Assembly (NCBI RefSeq): GCF_016862515.1
Contig: NZ_BONC01000014.1
Coordinates: 1-64,000, forward strand
Reading direction: 5' to 3'
DNA: 64,000 bases
DNA from: Asanoa iriomotensis
GTDB taxonomy: Bacteria > Actinomycetota > Actinomycetes > Mycobacteriales > Micromonosporaceae
Shown piece by piece: positions 10,224 to 20,456 of this stretch (positions within the stretch are counted from its first letter, which is position 1; each line of letters begins with the position of its first letter). The position numbers and the translations under genes were made by a program. The notes below the pieces were generated by a model. It worked only from the letters and a program-made list of their open reading frames with translations, was not told the origin of the DNA and ran no database searches.

Positions 10224-10997
10224 TCAGCTGCGGACGCTGCGGAAGGTGCGGCGGACCTGGGCGGCCGCCGCGCTGTCGAGTTGCCAGATCGTGCGGTTGA
10301 CGCCGCGCACCCCGGCTGCCGGCAGCTGCACCGGGCCCGCGCCCGTCAGGGCCATGCCCACCGCGCCCGCCTTGTCGGGGCCCGCTGCGACCAGCCAGAC
10401 CTGGTCCGCGGTGTTGATGGTCGGCAGGGTCAGCGTCGTGCGGACCGGGGGTGGTTTCGGGCTGCCGCGGACCGCGCTCACCGGGCGCGTCTCGTAAGCG
10501 ACCGGGTGCTCCGGGAACACCGACGCCACGTGGCCGTCCTCGCCCACCCCCAGCATGAGCACGTCGAAGTGGGGGAGTGGCGCCGTGCCGGGGCGGGCCG
10601 CGCGGGCCAGTTCCTGTGCGTACCGGGCCGCGGCCGCCTCCGGGTCGTTGCCGTCCGGGCCGTCCGACGGCGGCATCGCGTGCACGCGGGACGCCGGCAC
10701 GCGCAGTGCGTCCAGCAACTGCTCGCGGGCCTGGGTCTCGTTGCGATCCGGGTGCCCGGCCGGCAGGAACCGCTCGTCGCCCCACCAGAAGTCAACCCGG
10801 GTCCAGTCGACCGCGTCGCTGGCCGGGAAGTCGCGGACCGCGCGGTGCACGGCGCCGGCGATCCGGCCGCCGGTCAGCACCCAGGACGCCGCGCCGCGTT
10901 CGGCCTGGGCGTCGATCAGCGTGACCACCAGGCGCGCCGCCACCGCTTGGGCGAGCACGTCCGGGTCGGAATGGACGATGACGCTTGTCTCGCTCAT
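10224..10997 (-). CDS. pgl: 6-phosphogluconolactonase
   Basis: A 257-aa enzyme hydrolysing 6-phosphogluconolactone, step two of the oxidative pentose phosphate pathway. Family features are WVLTGGRIAGAVHRAV near the N-terminus, DWTRVDFWWGDERFLP (substrate site) and FDVLMLGVGEDGHVASVFP (catalytic Asp/His block). ATG 10997 overlaps by ATGA the stop of a 25-codon mini-ORF that itself overlaps the opcA stop. It is the last gene of the pentose phosphate operon. Confidence 0.95.
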   Translation of the reverse strand: MSETSVIVHSDPDVLAQAVAARLVVTLIDAQAERGAASWVLTGGRIAGAVHRAVRDFPASDAVDWTRVDFWWGDERFLPAGHPDRNETQAREQLLDALRVPASRVHAMPPSDGPDGNDPEAAAARYAQELARAARPGTAPLPHFDVLMLGVGEDGHVASVFPEHPVAYETRPVSAVRGSPKPPPVRTTLTLPTINTADQVWLVAAGPDKAGAVGMALTGAGPVQLPAAGVRGVNRTIWQLDSAAAAQVRRTFRSVRS

Positions 10998-11071
10998 GCC
11001 GCCGCGTCCCTACGGTCGGCGGAGCAAGAGCGAGGCTCACTGAGCTGGCTGCGCTCGCTTCGCTCGCTCAT
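10994..11071 (-). CDS. Coupled 25-aa mini-ORF between opcA and pgl
   Basis: A 25-codon frame ([15 protein letters not shown] then CSADRRDAAA) fills the whole gap between opcA and pgl. Its ATG (11071) overlaps the opcA TGA as ATGA, and its TGA overlaps the pgl ATG as ATGA. Its DNA contains the low-complexity GCGCTCGCTTCGCTCGCTC motif. I recall SERSERS-like N-termini as frequent in Micromonosporaceae annotations, which suggests a dispersed repeat. The peptide may have no function beyond carrying ribosomes from opcA to pgl. Confidence 0.45.
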   Translation of the reverse strand: MSERSERSQLSEPRSCSADRRDAAA

Positions 11072-12204
11072 CGATGTGTGCCTTCGGCGGGTGACGGTGT
11101 GGTCGGTGCGGAGCCCTGCGCGGTGCCGGCGCCGGCCGACGCGGGGTGGATGACCCGGTCGCCCGTGCGCGGTGGCATGTCCTCCGGCTGCGTCGGCGGG
11201 CCGCCGCCGACGATGCCCGGGCCCAGGCCGGGTGCCTGGCCGGCCGTCACCGGGTCCTTCCACACGTGCACCCGGTGTGCCGGGCGGGTGTCGAGGCCGG
11301 TCTCGCCGGACATCGCGCCCAGCGCCGCGGCGTAGACCTGGTCCGGGTCGAGCCGGCGCAGCTCCTCGGCCAGTTCCTCGCCCAGCGGGCGGCGGACCAG
11401 CGGCATGTGCCGCTCCTGCTGGTTGGTCCGGGTGAAGGTGGCCGTGTCCTGCTCGCGGGTCAGCTGGAGCTGGTCGTTGTTGGCGGCCACGAGGCAGACC
11501 GAATGCATGATCCGGTATTTGTCGTCCTGCTCCCAGCGCGGCTTGATGTCGAGGCGGGAGGCGAGCCAGCCGGACATCAGCGCCGCGGTCGGGTCGTGGT
11601 CGGACGCCTCGATCGTGGCGCCGACGACCCGCTCCTCGGTGGTGTCGAAGGCCGACGCGACCAGCGTGCGCCACGGGGTGATCCGGGTCCAGGCGAGGTC
11701 GGTGTCGCCGGGCGCGTAGTCCTTAGCCCGCTGGCGCAGTGCGGCGACCGGGTCCGCGGTCTGCGAGACGTCGGTGATCCGCCGGTCGGCGACCACGCCG
11801 AGGAAGTCGTTGGCGATCCGCTCCGGCGGCTCGCCGTGCCACCAGGTGACCACCGGCACGTCCGGCACGAGCAGCGGCATGACCACCGACTCGGCGTGCA
11901 GCGCGAGGCGGCCGTACATCCGCATGACGACGGCCTCGCACGGGCCGAGCCGGCCCCCGACGACCACCTCGGCGTCGAGGCGGTTGCTCGGGCGTTCCAC
12001 GTCGGCGCGGACCACGATCAGCAGCCGGCACGGGTGCATCGAGGCGGCGATCGTCGCGGCCGCCTCGGCCTCACGTACCCGTTTCTCGTCGACGACGACG
12101 ATCAGCGTCAGCGCCATGCCGCTGGCCACGCCGCCCGCCGACCGGCGCTCGGTCGCGAGCGCCTTGACCACCTCGTTGCCGGTGGTGTCCCACAGCCCGA
12201 TCAT
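11068..12204 (-). CDS. opcA: Glucose-6-phosphate dehydrogenase assembly protein OpcA
   Basis: A 378-aa OpcA-family protein, required for assembly or activity of glucose-6-phosphate dehydrogenase in actinobacteria and cyanobacteria. The sequence begins [16 protein letters not shown] and includes the family blocks [29 protein letters not shown] and a C-terminal Pro/Gly-rich tail. ATG 12204 overlaps the zwf stop (ATGA), the usual tight zwf-opcA coupling. The catalytic partner zwf is immediately upstream. Confidence 0.95.
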   Translation of the reverse strand: MIGLWDTTGNEVVKALATERRSAGGVASGMALTLIVVVDEKRVREAEAAATIAASMHPCRLLIVVRADVERPSNRLDAEVVVGGRLGPCEAVVMRMYGRLALHAESVVMPLLVPDVPVVTWWHGEPPERIANDFLGVVADRRITDVSQTADPVAALRQRAKDYAPGDTDLAWTRITPWRTLVASAFDTTEERVVGATIEASDHDPTAALMSGWLASRLDIKPRWEQDDKYRIMHSVCLVAANNDQLQLTREQDTATFTRTNQQERHMPLVRRPLGEELAEELRRLDPDQVYAAALGAMSGETGLDTRPAHRVHVWKDPVTAGQAPGLGPGIVGGGPPTQPEDMPPRTGDRVIHPASAGAGTAQGSAPTTPSPAEGTHR

Positions 12205-13715
12205 GCCCGCCTCCAGTGCCGGCCGTCGCGGCGCAGCAGTTCGTCGGCCGCGTGCGGACCCCACTCGCCGGCCCGGTACGGCTCGGGAGCGGTGCCCGCC
12301 CACGCGTCCTCCAGCGGGTCGATCACCCGCCAGCTCTGTTCGACCTCGGCCGCGTCGGGGAACAGCGTCCGGTCGCCGATCAGCACGTCGAGCACCAGCC
12401 GCTCGTACGCCTCGGGGCTGGACTCGGTGAACGCGGCGCCGTACTCGAAGTCCATCGCGATGTCGCGGACCTCCATGGTGGTGCCGGGCACCTTGGAGCC
12501 GAACTTGAGCACCACGCCCTCGTCGGGCTGGACCCGGATGACCAGCTGGTTGGCACCGAGCATCTCGATGTCGTGCTGGTTGAACGGCAGGTGCGGCGCC
12601 TTCTTGAAGATGATCGCGAGCTCGGTGACCCGGCGCGGCAGCCGCTTGCCGCAGCGCAGGTAGAACGGCACGCCGGCCCACCGCCGGTTCTGCACGCCCA
12701 GCCGCACCGCGACATAGGTCTCGGTCGTGGAGTCGGACGGCACGTCCTTCTCCTCCAGGTAGCCGACCGCCCGCTCGCCGCCGACCCAACCCGGCAGATA
12801 TTGCCCGCGTACGGTCTCCGCACGGACGTCCTGCGGCACGGTGATCGCGCGGAGCACCTTGAGCTTCTCGGTGCTGATCTCCGCCGCGTCGAAGCTCGTC
12901 GGCTCCTCCATCGCGACCAGCGTCATGAGCTGGAGCAGGTGGTTCTGCAGCACGTCGCGGGCGGCGCCGGCGGCGTCGTAGAAGCCGGCCCGGGTGCCGA
13001 TGCCCACGTCCTCGGCCATCGTGATCTGCACCGAGTCGACGTATTTGGAGTTCCACAGCGGCTCGAACAGGTTGTTGGCGAACCGCAGTGCCAGGATGTT
13101 CTGGACCGTCTCCTTGCCCAGGTAGTGGTCGATCCGGAACACGTCGTCGCGGGTGAACACGTCGTCGACCAGGCCGTTGAGCGCCTTGGCCGAGGCGAGG
13201 TCGTTGCCGAACGGCTTCTCGACCACGACCCGCCGCCAGCCGCCGGACTTGCGGTTGTCGGCCATCCCGGTGCGGGCGAGCTGCTTGAGCACGGTCGGGA
13301 AGGCCGGTGGCGGGATTGCGAAGTAGAACGCGGCGTTGCCGGCGATGCCGTGCGAGTCGCGCAGCTCGTCGAGGGTAGACGCGAGCTGGTCGAACGCCTC
13401 GTCGTCGTCGAAGGCGCCCGGCACGAACTTGATGTTGCCGGCGAGCCGGGCCCACACCTCCTCGCGCCAGGGAGTGCGGGCCCCTCGCTTGGCCGCCTCC
13501 ATCGCCAGTGACTCGAAGTCGCCGTCGCCCCAGTCGCGCCGGGCGAACCCGAGCACGACGAAGCCGGGCGGGAGCAGCCCCCGGTTGGCCAGGTCATAGA
13601 TGGCCGGCAGCAGCTTTTTGCGAGACAGGTCGCCGGTCACGCCGAAGATCACCAGAGCGCACGGCTCCGGGATCCGGGGCAAACGGCGATCCTGGGGATC
13701 GCGCAGCGGGTTCAC
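12201..13715 (-). CDS. zwf: Glucose-6-phosphate 1-dehydrogenase
   Basis: A 504-aa NADP-linked enzyme opening the oxidative pentose phosphate pathway. Features are the dinucleotide motif [15 protein letters not shown], the [11 protein letters not shown] block and the active-site [13 protein letters not shown] (catalytic His). The start is GTG 13715 (VNPLRDPQ), 5 nt after AGGAG on the minus strand; another GTG directly before it is too close to that site. It overlaps opcA at the 3' end and lies 20 nt after pgi. Confidence 0.97.
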   Translation of the reverse strand: MNPLRDPQDRRLPRIPEPCALVIFGVTGDLSRKKLLPAIYDLANRGLLPPGFVVLGFARRDWGDGDFESLAMEAAKRGARTPWREEVWARLAGNIKFVPGAFDDDEAFDQLASTLDELRDSHGIAGNAAFYFAIPPPAFPTVLKQLARTGMADNRKSGGWRRVVVEKPFGNDLASAKALNGLVDDVFTRDDVFRIDHYLGKETVQNILALRFANNLFEPLWNSKYVDSVQITMAEDVGIGTRAGFYDAAGAARDVLQNHLLQLMTLVAMEEPTSFDAAEISTEKLKVLRAITVPQDVRAETVRGQYLPGWVGGERAVGYLEEKDVPSDSTTETYVAVRLGVQNRRWAGVPFYLRCGKRLPRRVTELAIIFKKAPHLPFNQHDIEMLGANQLVIRVQPDEGVVLKFGSKVPGTTMEVRDIAMDFEYGAAFTESSPEAYERLVLDVLIGDRTLFPDAAEVEQSWRVIDPLEDAWAGTAPEPYRAGEWGPHAADELLRRDGRHWRRA

Positions 13716-13735
13716 CACAACTCCTATGGTGCGTC

Positions 13736-15424
13736 CTAGCGGGCGGGCAGGCTCGCCAACGCGCGCAGCAGTTGGTCGATGCCTTCGGCCCGGTCGGTGA
13801 GGTGGAGCCGGACGACGGGCCGACCGCGGTCGGTCATCGCCTTCCGGTCGCCGGCCGCCTGGGCAGCCTGCAGTTCGGCGAAGCCGTAAGGCTTGCCCGG
13901 GATCGGCAGGTCCACGGCGACCGCGCCGGTGATCTGCAGGAACGAGCCGACCTGCGGACCGCCCTTGTGATATTGCCCGGTCGAGTGCAGGTAGCGCGGG
14001 CCCCACCCGAACGTCACCGGCCGGCCGGCGGCGGTGGCCAGCAGCGCCCGGGACTGCTCGGCGCGGGCGTCGCCGACCCGGTCGAGGAACGCCAGCACGG
14101 CTAAATAGCCGTGCGAGTCGATGCCGTCGACCAGCCCGCCGAGCACGGCGGCCAGGCTGTCGCCGCTGCCTCCGTGCACCTCGATCGCGCCCTCGGTGAA
14201 CGCCGGCGACTCGTCCGGCAGCCCTTCGGCGAGGATCCGGGTCGTGTTGTTCTTGGACTCGGTCACGTTGGGCTGGTTGAACGGGTCGATGCCGATCACC
14301 CGGCCCGCGACCGCCGTCGCGAACTCCCAGGCGAGGAACTGGGCACCGAGCGGGCCGTTGACGGCCACGTCGGGCCGCACGCCTCCGCCGGGCACGCCGG
14401 CCGGCGGCTGTGCGCCGCCGACCGTGACCGTGACCACGTCGCCGCCGTGCGCGCCGGGGCTGTCCGGGGTCTCGATGACCACGGGCAGGATGCCCTTGCC
14501 GTCCTTGCCGGTCGACTCGGCGATGAGCTGCTCGGCCCAGTCGCCGAGGCCGACGATGCCGGTGCCGTCGGAGACCAGCGCCACCTTGTCGCGCCCGGCA
14601 AGGGCGGCCGCGCCGAGCGCCGCACCCAGCGCGAGGCCCGGGTTGCCGCTCTCCTCGGACAGCGCGGGCAGGAGCTCCTCGGCCTGGTCGAGCAGCTCGG
14701 CCACGTCGACGCCGGCCAGGGCCGACGGCACGACGCCGAACGCGGTCAGCGCCGAGTAGCGCCCGCCGACGTCGGAGTCGGCGAGGAACACCTGTGCGCC
14801 CATCTCGTGGCCGGTGGTCTCCAGCGGGGAGCCCGGGTCGGTGACGACCACGAAGTGGCGCCCCGCCTCGGCCTCGGACATGCCGCTGTCGACGAACGCC
14901 TGCCAGTACGCGCGCCGGTGACTGTCGGTCTCGACCGTGCCGCCGGACTTGCTGGAGACCACGACCAGCGTGCGCTCCAGCCGGTCGGCCAGCGCCGCGC
15001 GGATCTGCGCCGGGTCGGTGGTGTCCAGCACGGTCAGCTCGACGCCGAGCGTGCGGGTGATCACCTCCGGCGCGAGCGACGAGCCGCCCATGCCGGCGAG
15101 CACCACGTGGTCGAGGTCGGCCAGCTCGGTGCGCAGCTCCGCCAGCCGGGGGAGCAGCTCCCGGCTGCGCCGGAAGGTGTCGACCCAGCCCAGGCGGATC
15201 TTCGCCTCGGCCTCGGCGTCCGGGCCCCACAGCGTGGCGTCCTTGTCGACCAGCTTCGCCGGCACGCCGGCGCCGACCAGCGAGGCACGGGTCGCCGCGA
15301 CGTCGGCGCTGCCGGCGCCGTAGACCGCGATGCCCGCCGCCGCGACGACGCCGTCGGCGAATGCCGGACCGGCGTCGTCGCCGTTCTCCGGGATCCCGTC
15401 GGACCCGAAGCCGTACCTACTCAC
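13736..15424 (-). CDS. pgi: Glucose-6-phosphate isomerase
   Basis: A 562-aa isomerase linking glycolysis and the pentose phosphate pathway. SIS-type sugar-phosphate features are visible: [27 protein letters not shown] and the later [20 protein letters not shown] and [10 protein letters not shown] blocks. The divergent N-terminus resembles the actinobacterial form encoded within tkt-tal-pgi-zwf-opcA operons. GTG 15424 overlaps the tal stop as GTGA. Confidence 0.93.
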   Translation of the reverse strand: MSRYGFGSDGIPENGDDAGPAFADGVVAAAGIAVYGAGSADVAATRASLVGAGVPAKLVDKDATLWGPDAEAEAKIRLGWVDTFRRSRELLPRLAELRTELADLDHVVLAGMGGSSLAPEVITRTLGVELTVLDTTDPAQIRAALADRLERTLVVVSSKSGGTVETDSHRRAYWQAFVDSGMSEAEAGRHFVVVTDPGSPLETTGHEMGAQVFLADSDVGGRYSALTAFGVVPSALAGVDVAELLDQAEELLPALSEESGNPGLALGAALGAAALAGRDKVALVSDGTGIVGLGDWAEQLIAESTGKDGKGILPVVIETPDSPGAHGGDVVTVTVGGAQPPAGVPGGGVRPDVAVNGPLGAQFLAWEFATAVAGRVIGIDPFNQPNVTESKNNTTRILAEGLPDESPAFTEGAIEVHGGSGDSLAAVLGGLVDGIDSHGYLAVLAFLDRVGDARAEQSRALLATAAGRPVTFGWGPRYLHSTGQYHKGGPQVGSFLQITGAVAVDLPIPGKPYGFAELQAAQAAGDRKAMTDRGRPVVRLHLTDRAEGIDQLLRALASLPAR

Positions 15425-16536
15425 TTGCCGCCTCCGGCCGCCTTCAGCGACGCGTCGACCCCGTCGATCAGCTCCTGCCAGCTCGCCGAGAACTTCTCGA
15501 CGCCTTCGCTCTCCAGCGTGTCGAACACGTCGTCGAGGTCGATGCCGACCCGCGCGAGGTCCGCCATCACCTGCTTGGCGTCGTCGTAGTTGCCGGTGAC
15601 GGTGTCGGCCTCGGTCTCGCCGTGGTCGGCCCAGGCGTGGATCACCGACTCCGGCATGGTGTTGACGACGCCCGGCGCGATCAGGTCACGGACGTAGAGC
15701 GTGTCCGGGTAGTCCGGGTTCTTGGTCGAGGTGGACGCCCAGAGCGGCCGCTGCGGCTTGGCGCCCGCGTCGGCCAGTGCCTGCCAGCGCTCGCCGGCGA
15801 ACACCTCGGAGTAGCGCTCGTAGGCCAGCCGCGCGTTGGCGACCGCGCCCTTGCCGCGCATCGCCTTGGCCTCGTCGGTGCCGATCTTCTCGAGCCGCTT
15901 GTCGATCTCGGTGTCGAAGCGGGAGACGAAGAACGACGCGACGGACGCCAGGTTGGTCAGGTCGTGCCCGTTGGCCTTGGCCTGCTCAATGCCCGCCAGG
16001 AAGGCGTCCATCACCTGGCTGTATCGGTCGAGCGAGAAGATCAGCGTGACGTTGACGCTGATGCCGGCGGCGAGCGCCGCGGTGATCGCCGGCAGGCCCT
16101 CCTCGGTCGCGGGGATCTTTATGAACGCGTTGGGGCGGTCGATCAGCCACCAGAGGCCCTTGGCCTCCGCGATCGTCTTGTCGGTCTCACGGGCGAGCCG
16201 CGGGTCGACCTCGAGCGAGACCCGGCCGTCCACGCCACCGGAGGCGTCGTACGCCGGCCGCATGACGTCGCACGCCCAGCGCACGTCGTACGCGGTGAGC
16301 ATGCGCACGGCCTCTTCCGTCGAGACGCCACGGGTGGCCAGGTCGCGGACCTGGCCGTCGTACGCGTCGGCGTCGGAGAGCGCCTTGGCGAAGATGGTCG
16401 GGTTGGTCGTCACGCCCACGACGTGCTGCTCGCGGCGCAACTGATCCAGGTTGCCGGTGTTCAGCCGGACGCGGGACAGGTCGTCGAGCCAGATGGCGAC
16501 GCCCGCGGCGGAAAGCTCGGCCAGCCGGTCGGTCAT
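15421..16536 (-). CDS. tal: Transaldolase
   Basis: A 371-aa TIM-barrel enzyme moving a dihydroxyacetone unit in the non-oxidative pentose phosphate pathway. It shows the actinobacterial long form: [11 protein letters not shown] and [15 protein letters not shown] at the N-terminus, [10 protein letters not shown] with the Schiff-base Lys, [13 protein letters not shown], and [17 protein letters not shown] 16536 is preceded by GAAGGA and lies 14 nt after the tkt stop. Confidence 0.96.
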   Translation of the reverse strand: MTDRLAELSAAGVAIWLDDLSRVRLNTGNLDQLRREQHVVGVTTNPTIFAKALSDADAYDGQVRDLATRGVSTEEAVRMLTAYDVRWACDVMRPAYDASGGVDGRVSLEVDPRLARETDKTIAEAKGLWWLIDRPNAFIKIPATEEGLPAITAALAAGISVNVTLIFSLDRYSQVMDAFLAGIEQAKANGHDLTNLASVASFFVSRFDTEIDKRLEKIGTDEAKAMRGKGAVANARLAYERYSEVFAGERWQALADAGAKPQRPLWASTSTKNPDYPDTLYVRDLIAPGVVNTMPESVIHAWADHGETEADTVTGNYDDAKQVMADLARVGIDLDDVFDTLESEGVEKFSASWQELIDGVDASLKAAGGGK

Positions 16537-16550
16537 GATCCTTCGCTCCC

Positions 16551-18686
16551 TCAGTTGCCCGTGGTGGTGCCGGTGATGGCGCCGATCCGCGCGAGCGAGG
16601 CGTGCGCCTTCGCGACCACGTGGTCGGCGGTGAATCCGAACTGCTCGAAGAGCACGGTGTGGGGCGCGCTGGCCCCGTAGTGCTCGATGCTGACGCTCTC
16701 GCCGAGGTCGCCGACGATGTCGCGCCACGACATGGCGATGCCCGCCTCGACGCTGACCCGGGCCTTGACCGCGTTCGGCAGCACGGTCTGCCGGTAGGCC
16801 TCGTCCTGCGCCCGGAACCACTCCTGGCAGGGCATCGAGACGACCCGCGTCGGGGTGCCCGCGGCCTCCAGCCGCTCCTGGGCGGTCAGGCAGAGCTGCA
16901 CCTCGGAGCCGGTGCCGACGAGGATCACCTCGGGCTGGCCGTTGGACGCCTCGGAGAGGATGTAGCCGCCGCGGGCGGTGCCGTCCGCGGGCGCGTACCG
17001 GTCGCGGTCGATGGTCGGCAGCGCCTGGCGGGTCAGCGCCAGCGCGGTCGGCCGGTCGATGTGCTCCATCGCCATGCGCCACGCCCACGCGGTCTCGTTG
17101 GCGTCGGCCGGGCGCACCACGTCGAGGCCCGGGATGGCCCGCAGCGCGGTGAGGTGCTCGATCGGCTGGTGGGTCGGGCCGTCCTCGCCGAGGCCGATCG
17201 AGTCGTGCGTCCAGACGTAGGTGACCGGCAGCTTCATCAGCGCCGCGAGCCGCACGGACGGCCGCATGTAGTCGCTGAAGACCAGGAACGTGCCGCCGTA
17301 CGGGCGGGTGGCGCCGTGCAGCACGATGCCGTTGAGGATCGCGCCCATGCCGTGCTCGCGGATGCCGAAGTGCAGCGTCCGGCCGTACTCGTCGCCCGGG
17401 AACTCCTTGGTGGCGTGCTCCGCGGGGACGAACGACGGCTCGCCCTTCATGGTGGTGTTGTTGCTCTCGGCCAGGTCGGCCGAGCCGCCCCAGAGCTCCG
17501 GCAGCACCGGCGCGAGCGCCTCGAGGATCTTGCCGGAGGCGGCCCGGGTGGCGATGCCCTTCGGGTCCGCGGGCCACACCGGCAACGCGTCCGTCCAGCC
17601 GGCGGGGAGGGTACGCGAGGTCAGGCGGTCGAACAGCGCCCGGCGCTCGGGGTTGGTGGTCGACCAGGCGGCGAAGCCCTTGTCCCACTCGGCGTGGTCG
17701 GCCTGGCCCCGGACGATGGCCTCGCGGGTGTGCGCCAGCACCTCGTCGGCGACGTCGAACGTCTTGGCCGGGTCGAAGCCGAGCACCTTCTTGGTCGCGG
17801 CGACCTCGTCGGCACCGAGCGCCGAGCCGTGGATCTTGCCGGTGTTCTGCTTGTTGGGTGCGGGCCAGCCGATGATCGTGCGGAGCACGATGAACGACGG
17901 GCGATCGGTGACCGCCTTCGCGGCCTCGATCGCCCGCCACAGCGCCTCCGGGTCCTCCCGGTAGTCGCCCTCGTCGGCGTGCCCGGTGCGCCAGTCGACG
18001 GTCTGGACGTGCCAGCCGTACGCCGCGTACCGCGCTGCCACGTCCTCGCTCTTCGCGATGCGGGTGTCGTCCTCGATGGAGATCTCGTTGTCGTCCCAGA
18101 TCGCCACCAGGTTGCCCAGCCGCTGGTGCCCGGCGAGCGAGCTGACCTCGTGGCTGATGCCCTCTTCGATGTCGCCGTCGGAGACGATCGTGTAGACGAA
18201 GTGGTCGAACAGCGACCCGCCGTCGCCCTCGGCGTCGAACAGGCCCTTCTCGCGGCGGGCGGCCATCGCCATGCCGACCGCGTTGCCGACGCCCTGGCCC
18301 AGCGGGCCGGTGGTGGTCTCGACGCCCTTGGTGTGCCCGTGCTCGGGGTGGCCCGGGGTCAGCGAGCCCCACTGGCGCAGCGCCATCAGGTCTTCGAGAC
18401 CGAGGCCGTAGCCGGTGAGGTAGAGCTGGATGTAGAGGGTCAGGCTGCTGTGCCCGGCCGACAGGACGAACCGGTCGCGGCCCGGCCAGTGCGGGTCGGT
18501 CGGGTCGTGCCGCATCACCCGGTTGAACAGCAGGTATGCGGCGGGGGCCAGGCTCATGGCCGTGCCCGGGTGACCGTTGCCGGCCTTCTCGACCGCGTCC
18601 ATCGCGAGGACGCGGATCGTGTCGACCGCCTTGCGGTCCAGCTCGGACCAGGTGAATGAGGCTTGCTCTGAGTTGCTGGCAGGCAC
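16551..18686 (-). CDS. tkt: Transketolase
   Basis: A 711-aa thiamine-diphosphate enzyme moving two-carbon ketol units. Motifs are [20 protein letters not shown] at the N-terminus, the ThDP motif ([15 protein letters not shown] to [14 protein letters not shown]), the pyrimidine-domain [12 protein letters not shown] and [20 protein letters not shown], and a C-terminal transketolase domain. The start is GTG 18686, 10 nt after GAGGAG; more upstream starts would run into the ctaB promoter region. It heads the pentose phosphate operon and is divergent from ctaB. Confidence 0.96.
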   Translation of the reverse strand: MPASNSEQASFTWSELDRKAVDTIRVLAMDAVEKAGNGHPGTAMSLAPAAYLLFNRVMRHDPTDPHWPGRDRFVLSAGHSSLTLYIQLYLTGYGLGLEDLMALRQWGSLTPGHPEHGHTKGVETTTGPLGQGVGNAVGMAMAARREKGLFDAEGDGGSLFDHFVYTIVSDGDIEEGISHEVSSLAGHQRLGNLVAIWDDNEISIEDDTRIAKSEDVAARYAAYGWHVQTVDWRTGHADEGDYREDPEALWRAIEAAKAVTDRPSFIVLRTIIGWPAPNKQNTGKIHGSALGADEVAATKKVLGFDPAKTFDVADEVLAHTREAIVRGQADHAEWDKGFAAWSTTNPERRALFDRLTSRTLPAGWTDALPVWPADPKGIATRAASGKILEALAPVLPELWGGSADLAESNNTTMKGEPSFVPAEHATKEFPGDEYGRTLHFGIREHGMGAILNGIVLHGATRPYGGTFLVFSDYMRPSVRLAALMKLPVTYVWTHDSIGLGEDGPTHQPIEHLTALRAIPGLDVVRPADANETAWAWRMAMEHIDRPTALALTRQALPTIDRDRYAPADGTARGGYILSEASNGQPEVILVGTGSEVQLCLTAQERLEAAGTPTRVVSMPCQEWFRAQDEAYRQTVLPNAVKARVSVEAGIAMSWRDIVGDLGESVSIEHYGASAPHTVLFEQFGFTADHVVAKAHASLARIGAITGTTTGN

Positions 18687-18939
18687 GATGTATGCGCTCC
18701 TCGGCGAGTGTTCCGGTCCCTCACCTCTGACCCTAGCGACCCGTGCTAAACACCTGCCGCCGGATCTCGCCCTGCGGCACGTGTTGTGGGGCGGAAGACA
18801 CTTGCCGGGTGGTTCCCGCCGCACCGCGTCGGGTCGCCGATCAGCGCGAATACGCGCCGCGTACGCTGTCGATCGTTCTGTTGACCGCCTGCGGCGGTCC
18901 GACGACGAGCCCCGCGGGAAGGTGGACACGGCCTTGAGC

Positions 18940-19872
18940 ATGGTCACGGAGCGTCCGTCGCCGACCCTGGTGCCGGGCCCGGTCCCGGTGCCCGCCCGGC
19001 GCGACCCCCGTGCCGTGGTCCGCGCCTACGTGGCCCTGACGAAGCCCCGCATCATCGAGCTGCTGCTGGTCACCACCGTGCCGGCGATGATGCTGGCCGC
19101 GGGCGGCATCCCGCCGGTCTCGACGATGGTGGTGGTCCTGGTCGGCGGCACGCTCGCCGCGGGCGCCGCCAACGCGCTCAACTGCTACATCGACCGCGAC
19201 ATCGACCAGCTCATGCGCCGCACCAAGCGGCGGCCGCTGCCGACCCACGCGCTCTCGCCGCGGAGCGTGCTGGTGTTCGGGCTGGTGCTGGCGGTGGTCT
19301 CGGTGGGCCTGATGGCCGGCTTCACCAACTGGCTGGCGGCCGGGCTGACCGCGGCGGCGATCGCCTACTACGACCTCGTCTACACGCTCTGGCTCAAGCG
19401 GACCACGCCACAGAACACGTTCTGGGGCGGCGCCTGCGGTGCCGCGCCGGTGCTGATCGGCTGGGCGGCGGTCACCGGCGGGCTGTCGCCGCTGGCCTGG
19501 GCGCTGTTCGCGGTGGTGTTCTTCTGGCAGATGCCGCACTTCTACGCGCTGGCGATCACCTACAAGGACGACTACGCGCGGGCCGGCATCCCGATGCTGC
19601 CCGTCGTGCGTTCGGCCACCCGGGTCAACCGGGAGATCGTGCTGTTCACCTGGCTGACGGTCGCGGCCTCGCTGGCGGCCTGGCCGCTGGGCCTGGGACC
19701 CCTCTACGGGGTGACCGCGCTGGTCAGCGGCGTGGCGTTCCTGGTCGAGGCGTATCGCCTGGTGGGCCGGTCGAAGGCGGGTGAGCCGCTCAAGCCGATG
19801 CGGCTGTTCCACTGGTCGATCACGTACCTGACGATCGTCTCGCTGGCCGTGGCGCTCGACGCACTGCTCTGA
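18940..19872 (+). CDS. ctaB: Protohaem IX farnesyltransferase (haem O synthase)
   Basis: A roughly 310-aa polytopic UbiA-family prenyltransferase attaching farnesyl to haem B for aa3-type cytochrome oxidase. The prenyl-diphosphate motif [20 protein letters not shown] is followed by about seven hydrophobic helices and the second motif [16 protein letters not shown]. The start is uncertain: ATG 18940, TTG 18934 or GTG 18922, with GGGAAGG at 18916-18922. I used ATG 18940. The companion haem A synthase lies 1.3 kb downstream on the other strand. Confidence 0.93.
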   Translation: MVTERPSPTLVPGPVPVPARRDPRAVVRAYVALTKPRIIELLLVTTVPAMMLAAGGIPPVSTMVVVLVGGTLAAGAANALNCYIDRDIDQLMRRTKRRPLPTHALSPRSVLVFGLVLAVVSVGLMAGFTNWLAAGLTAAAIAYYDLVYTLWLKRTTPQNTFWGGACGAAPVLIGWAAVTGGLSPLAWALFAVVFFWQMPHFYALAITYKDDYARAGIPMLPVVRSATRVNREIVLFTWLTVAASLAAWPLGLGPLYGVTALVSGVAFLVEAYRLVGRSKAGEPLKPMRLFHWSITYLTIVSLAVALDALL

Positions 19873-19896
19873 CGGATCCGTCGGTTTCGCGTCAGA
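19868..19896 (+). terminator. Possible hairpin after ctaB
   Basis: TCTGACG at 19868-19874 and CGTCAGA at 19890-19896 pair, and an internal GACGGATCCGTC dyad offers an alternative. The structure starts inside the ctaB stop region. It is weak evidence for a terminator. The rest of the 225-nt gap to 20098 is AT-richer but holds no gene I can support. Confidence 0.3.
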
Positions 19897-20097
19897 CACG
19901 CCGGAAATGACCGCATCACGAGACGGCCACGGACGAGCGACGGCAGTTGTCCGAGATGTCATCCGAACTTAACCGCATATGTCTCACTTTCGGTGAACAA
20001 ATTTTCTGTGGCCTGTCTTAAATCCGGCGATGAGAGGCGTCACAAAACACGTTCGGATGGCACGCGGATTCCGGTAGGCGTGCTTACGCTCTCCGAC

Positions 20098-20430
20098 ATG
20101 GCAGATGGTTCCGATACGACGCTCACGACCGATCAACCCGCCACCGCGACCCCTGAGGGTCTGGTGACCGGGATCCGGTCGTTCGCCGCCGAGCACGGTG
20201 GCGCACGGGCGGTCGTCGAGTACGTCGGCAAGCGCGGCGCCCGGATCGTCCTCGTTGGCGGGGACGGCACCTGGGCTGACCAGTTCGCTGAGGGAACGGA
20301 CGTGGCTCGCGCGGCGTGTGTGAGCGCCGGCGTCACGGTGGAGAACGAGTGGGAGCGCGAACTCATGGACCAGATGCGGCCGAGCAACGACCTGTGGCGG
20401 TCGATGGCCCGGCGCACCTTGTCGCGCTGA
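20098..20430 (+). CDS. Conserved actinobacterial protein, unknown function
   Basis: A 110-aa soluble protein of unknown function. An acidic N-terminus is followed by GIRSFAAEHGGARAVVEYVG, a β-strand-rich RIVLVGGDGTWADQFAEG segment and a C-terminal helix MRPSNDLWRSMARRTL. There is no signal peptide or membrane segment. I recall close relatives near ctaB in other actinomycetes but no assigned function. ATG 20098 lies 7 nt after TACGCT (20085-20090), so the mRNA is probably leaderless; a longer frame from 19993 lacks a ribosome site. Confidence 0.75.
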   Translation: MADGSDTTLTTDQPATATPEGLVTGIRSFAAEHGGARAVVEYVGKRGARIVLVGGDGTWADQFAEGTDVARAACVSAGVTVENEWERELMDQMRPSNDLWRSMARRTLSR

Positions 20431-20456
20431 CCCAGCTCAGATAGAGAAAGCGACCC

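Noticed and set aside
12201-15230. A 1009-codon minus frame suggesting a fused protein
   Set aside because: Only its last half is zwf; the upstream part is an out-of-frame reading of pgi with no recognisable domain, so no fusion.
15421-18372. A 983-codon minus frame that could be a transketolase-transaldolase fusion
   Set aside because: The first part is an alternative frame of tkt; tal starts at ATG 16536 with its own ribosome site.
19990-20097. N-terminal extension of the gene at 20098
   Set aside because: The upstream ATG 19993 has no ribosome site, while TACGCT lies 7 nt before ATG 20098 and the protein similarity begins after it.
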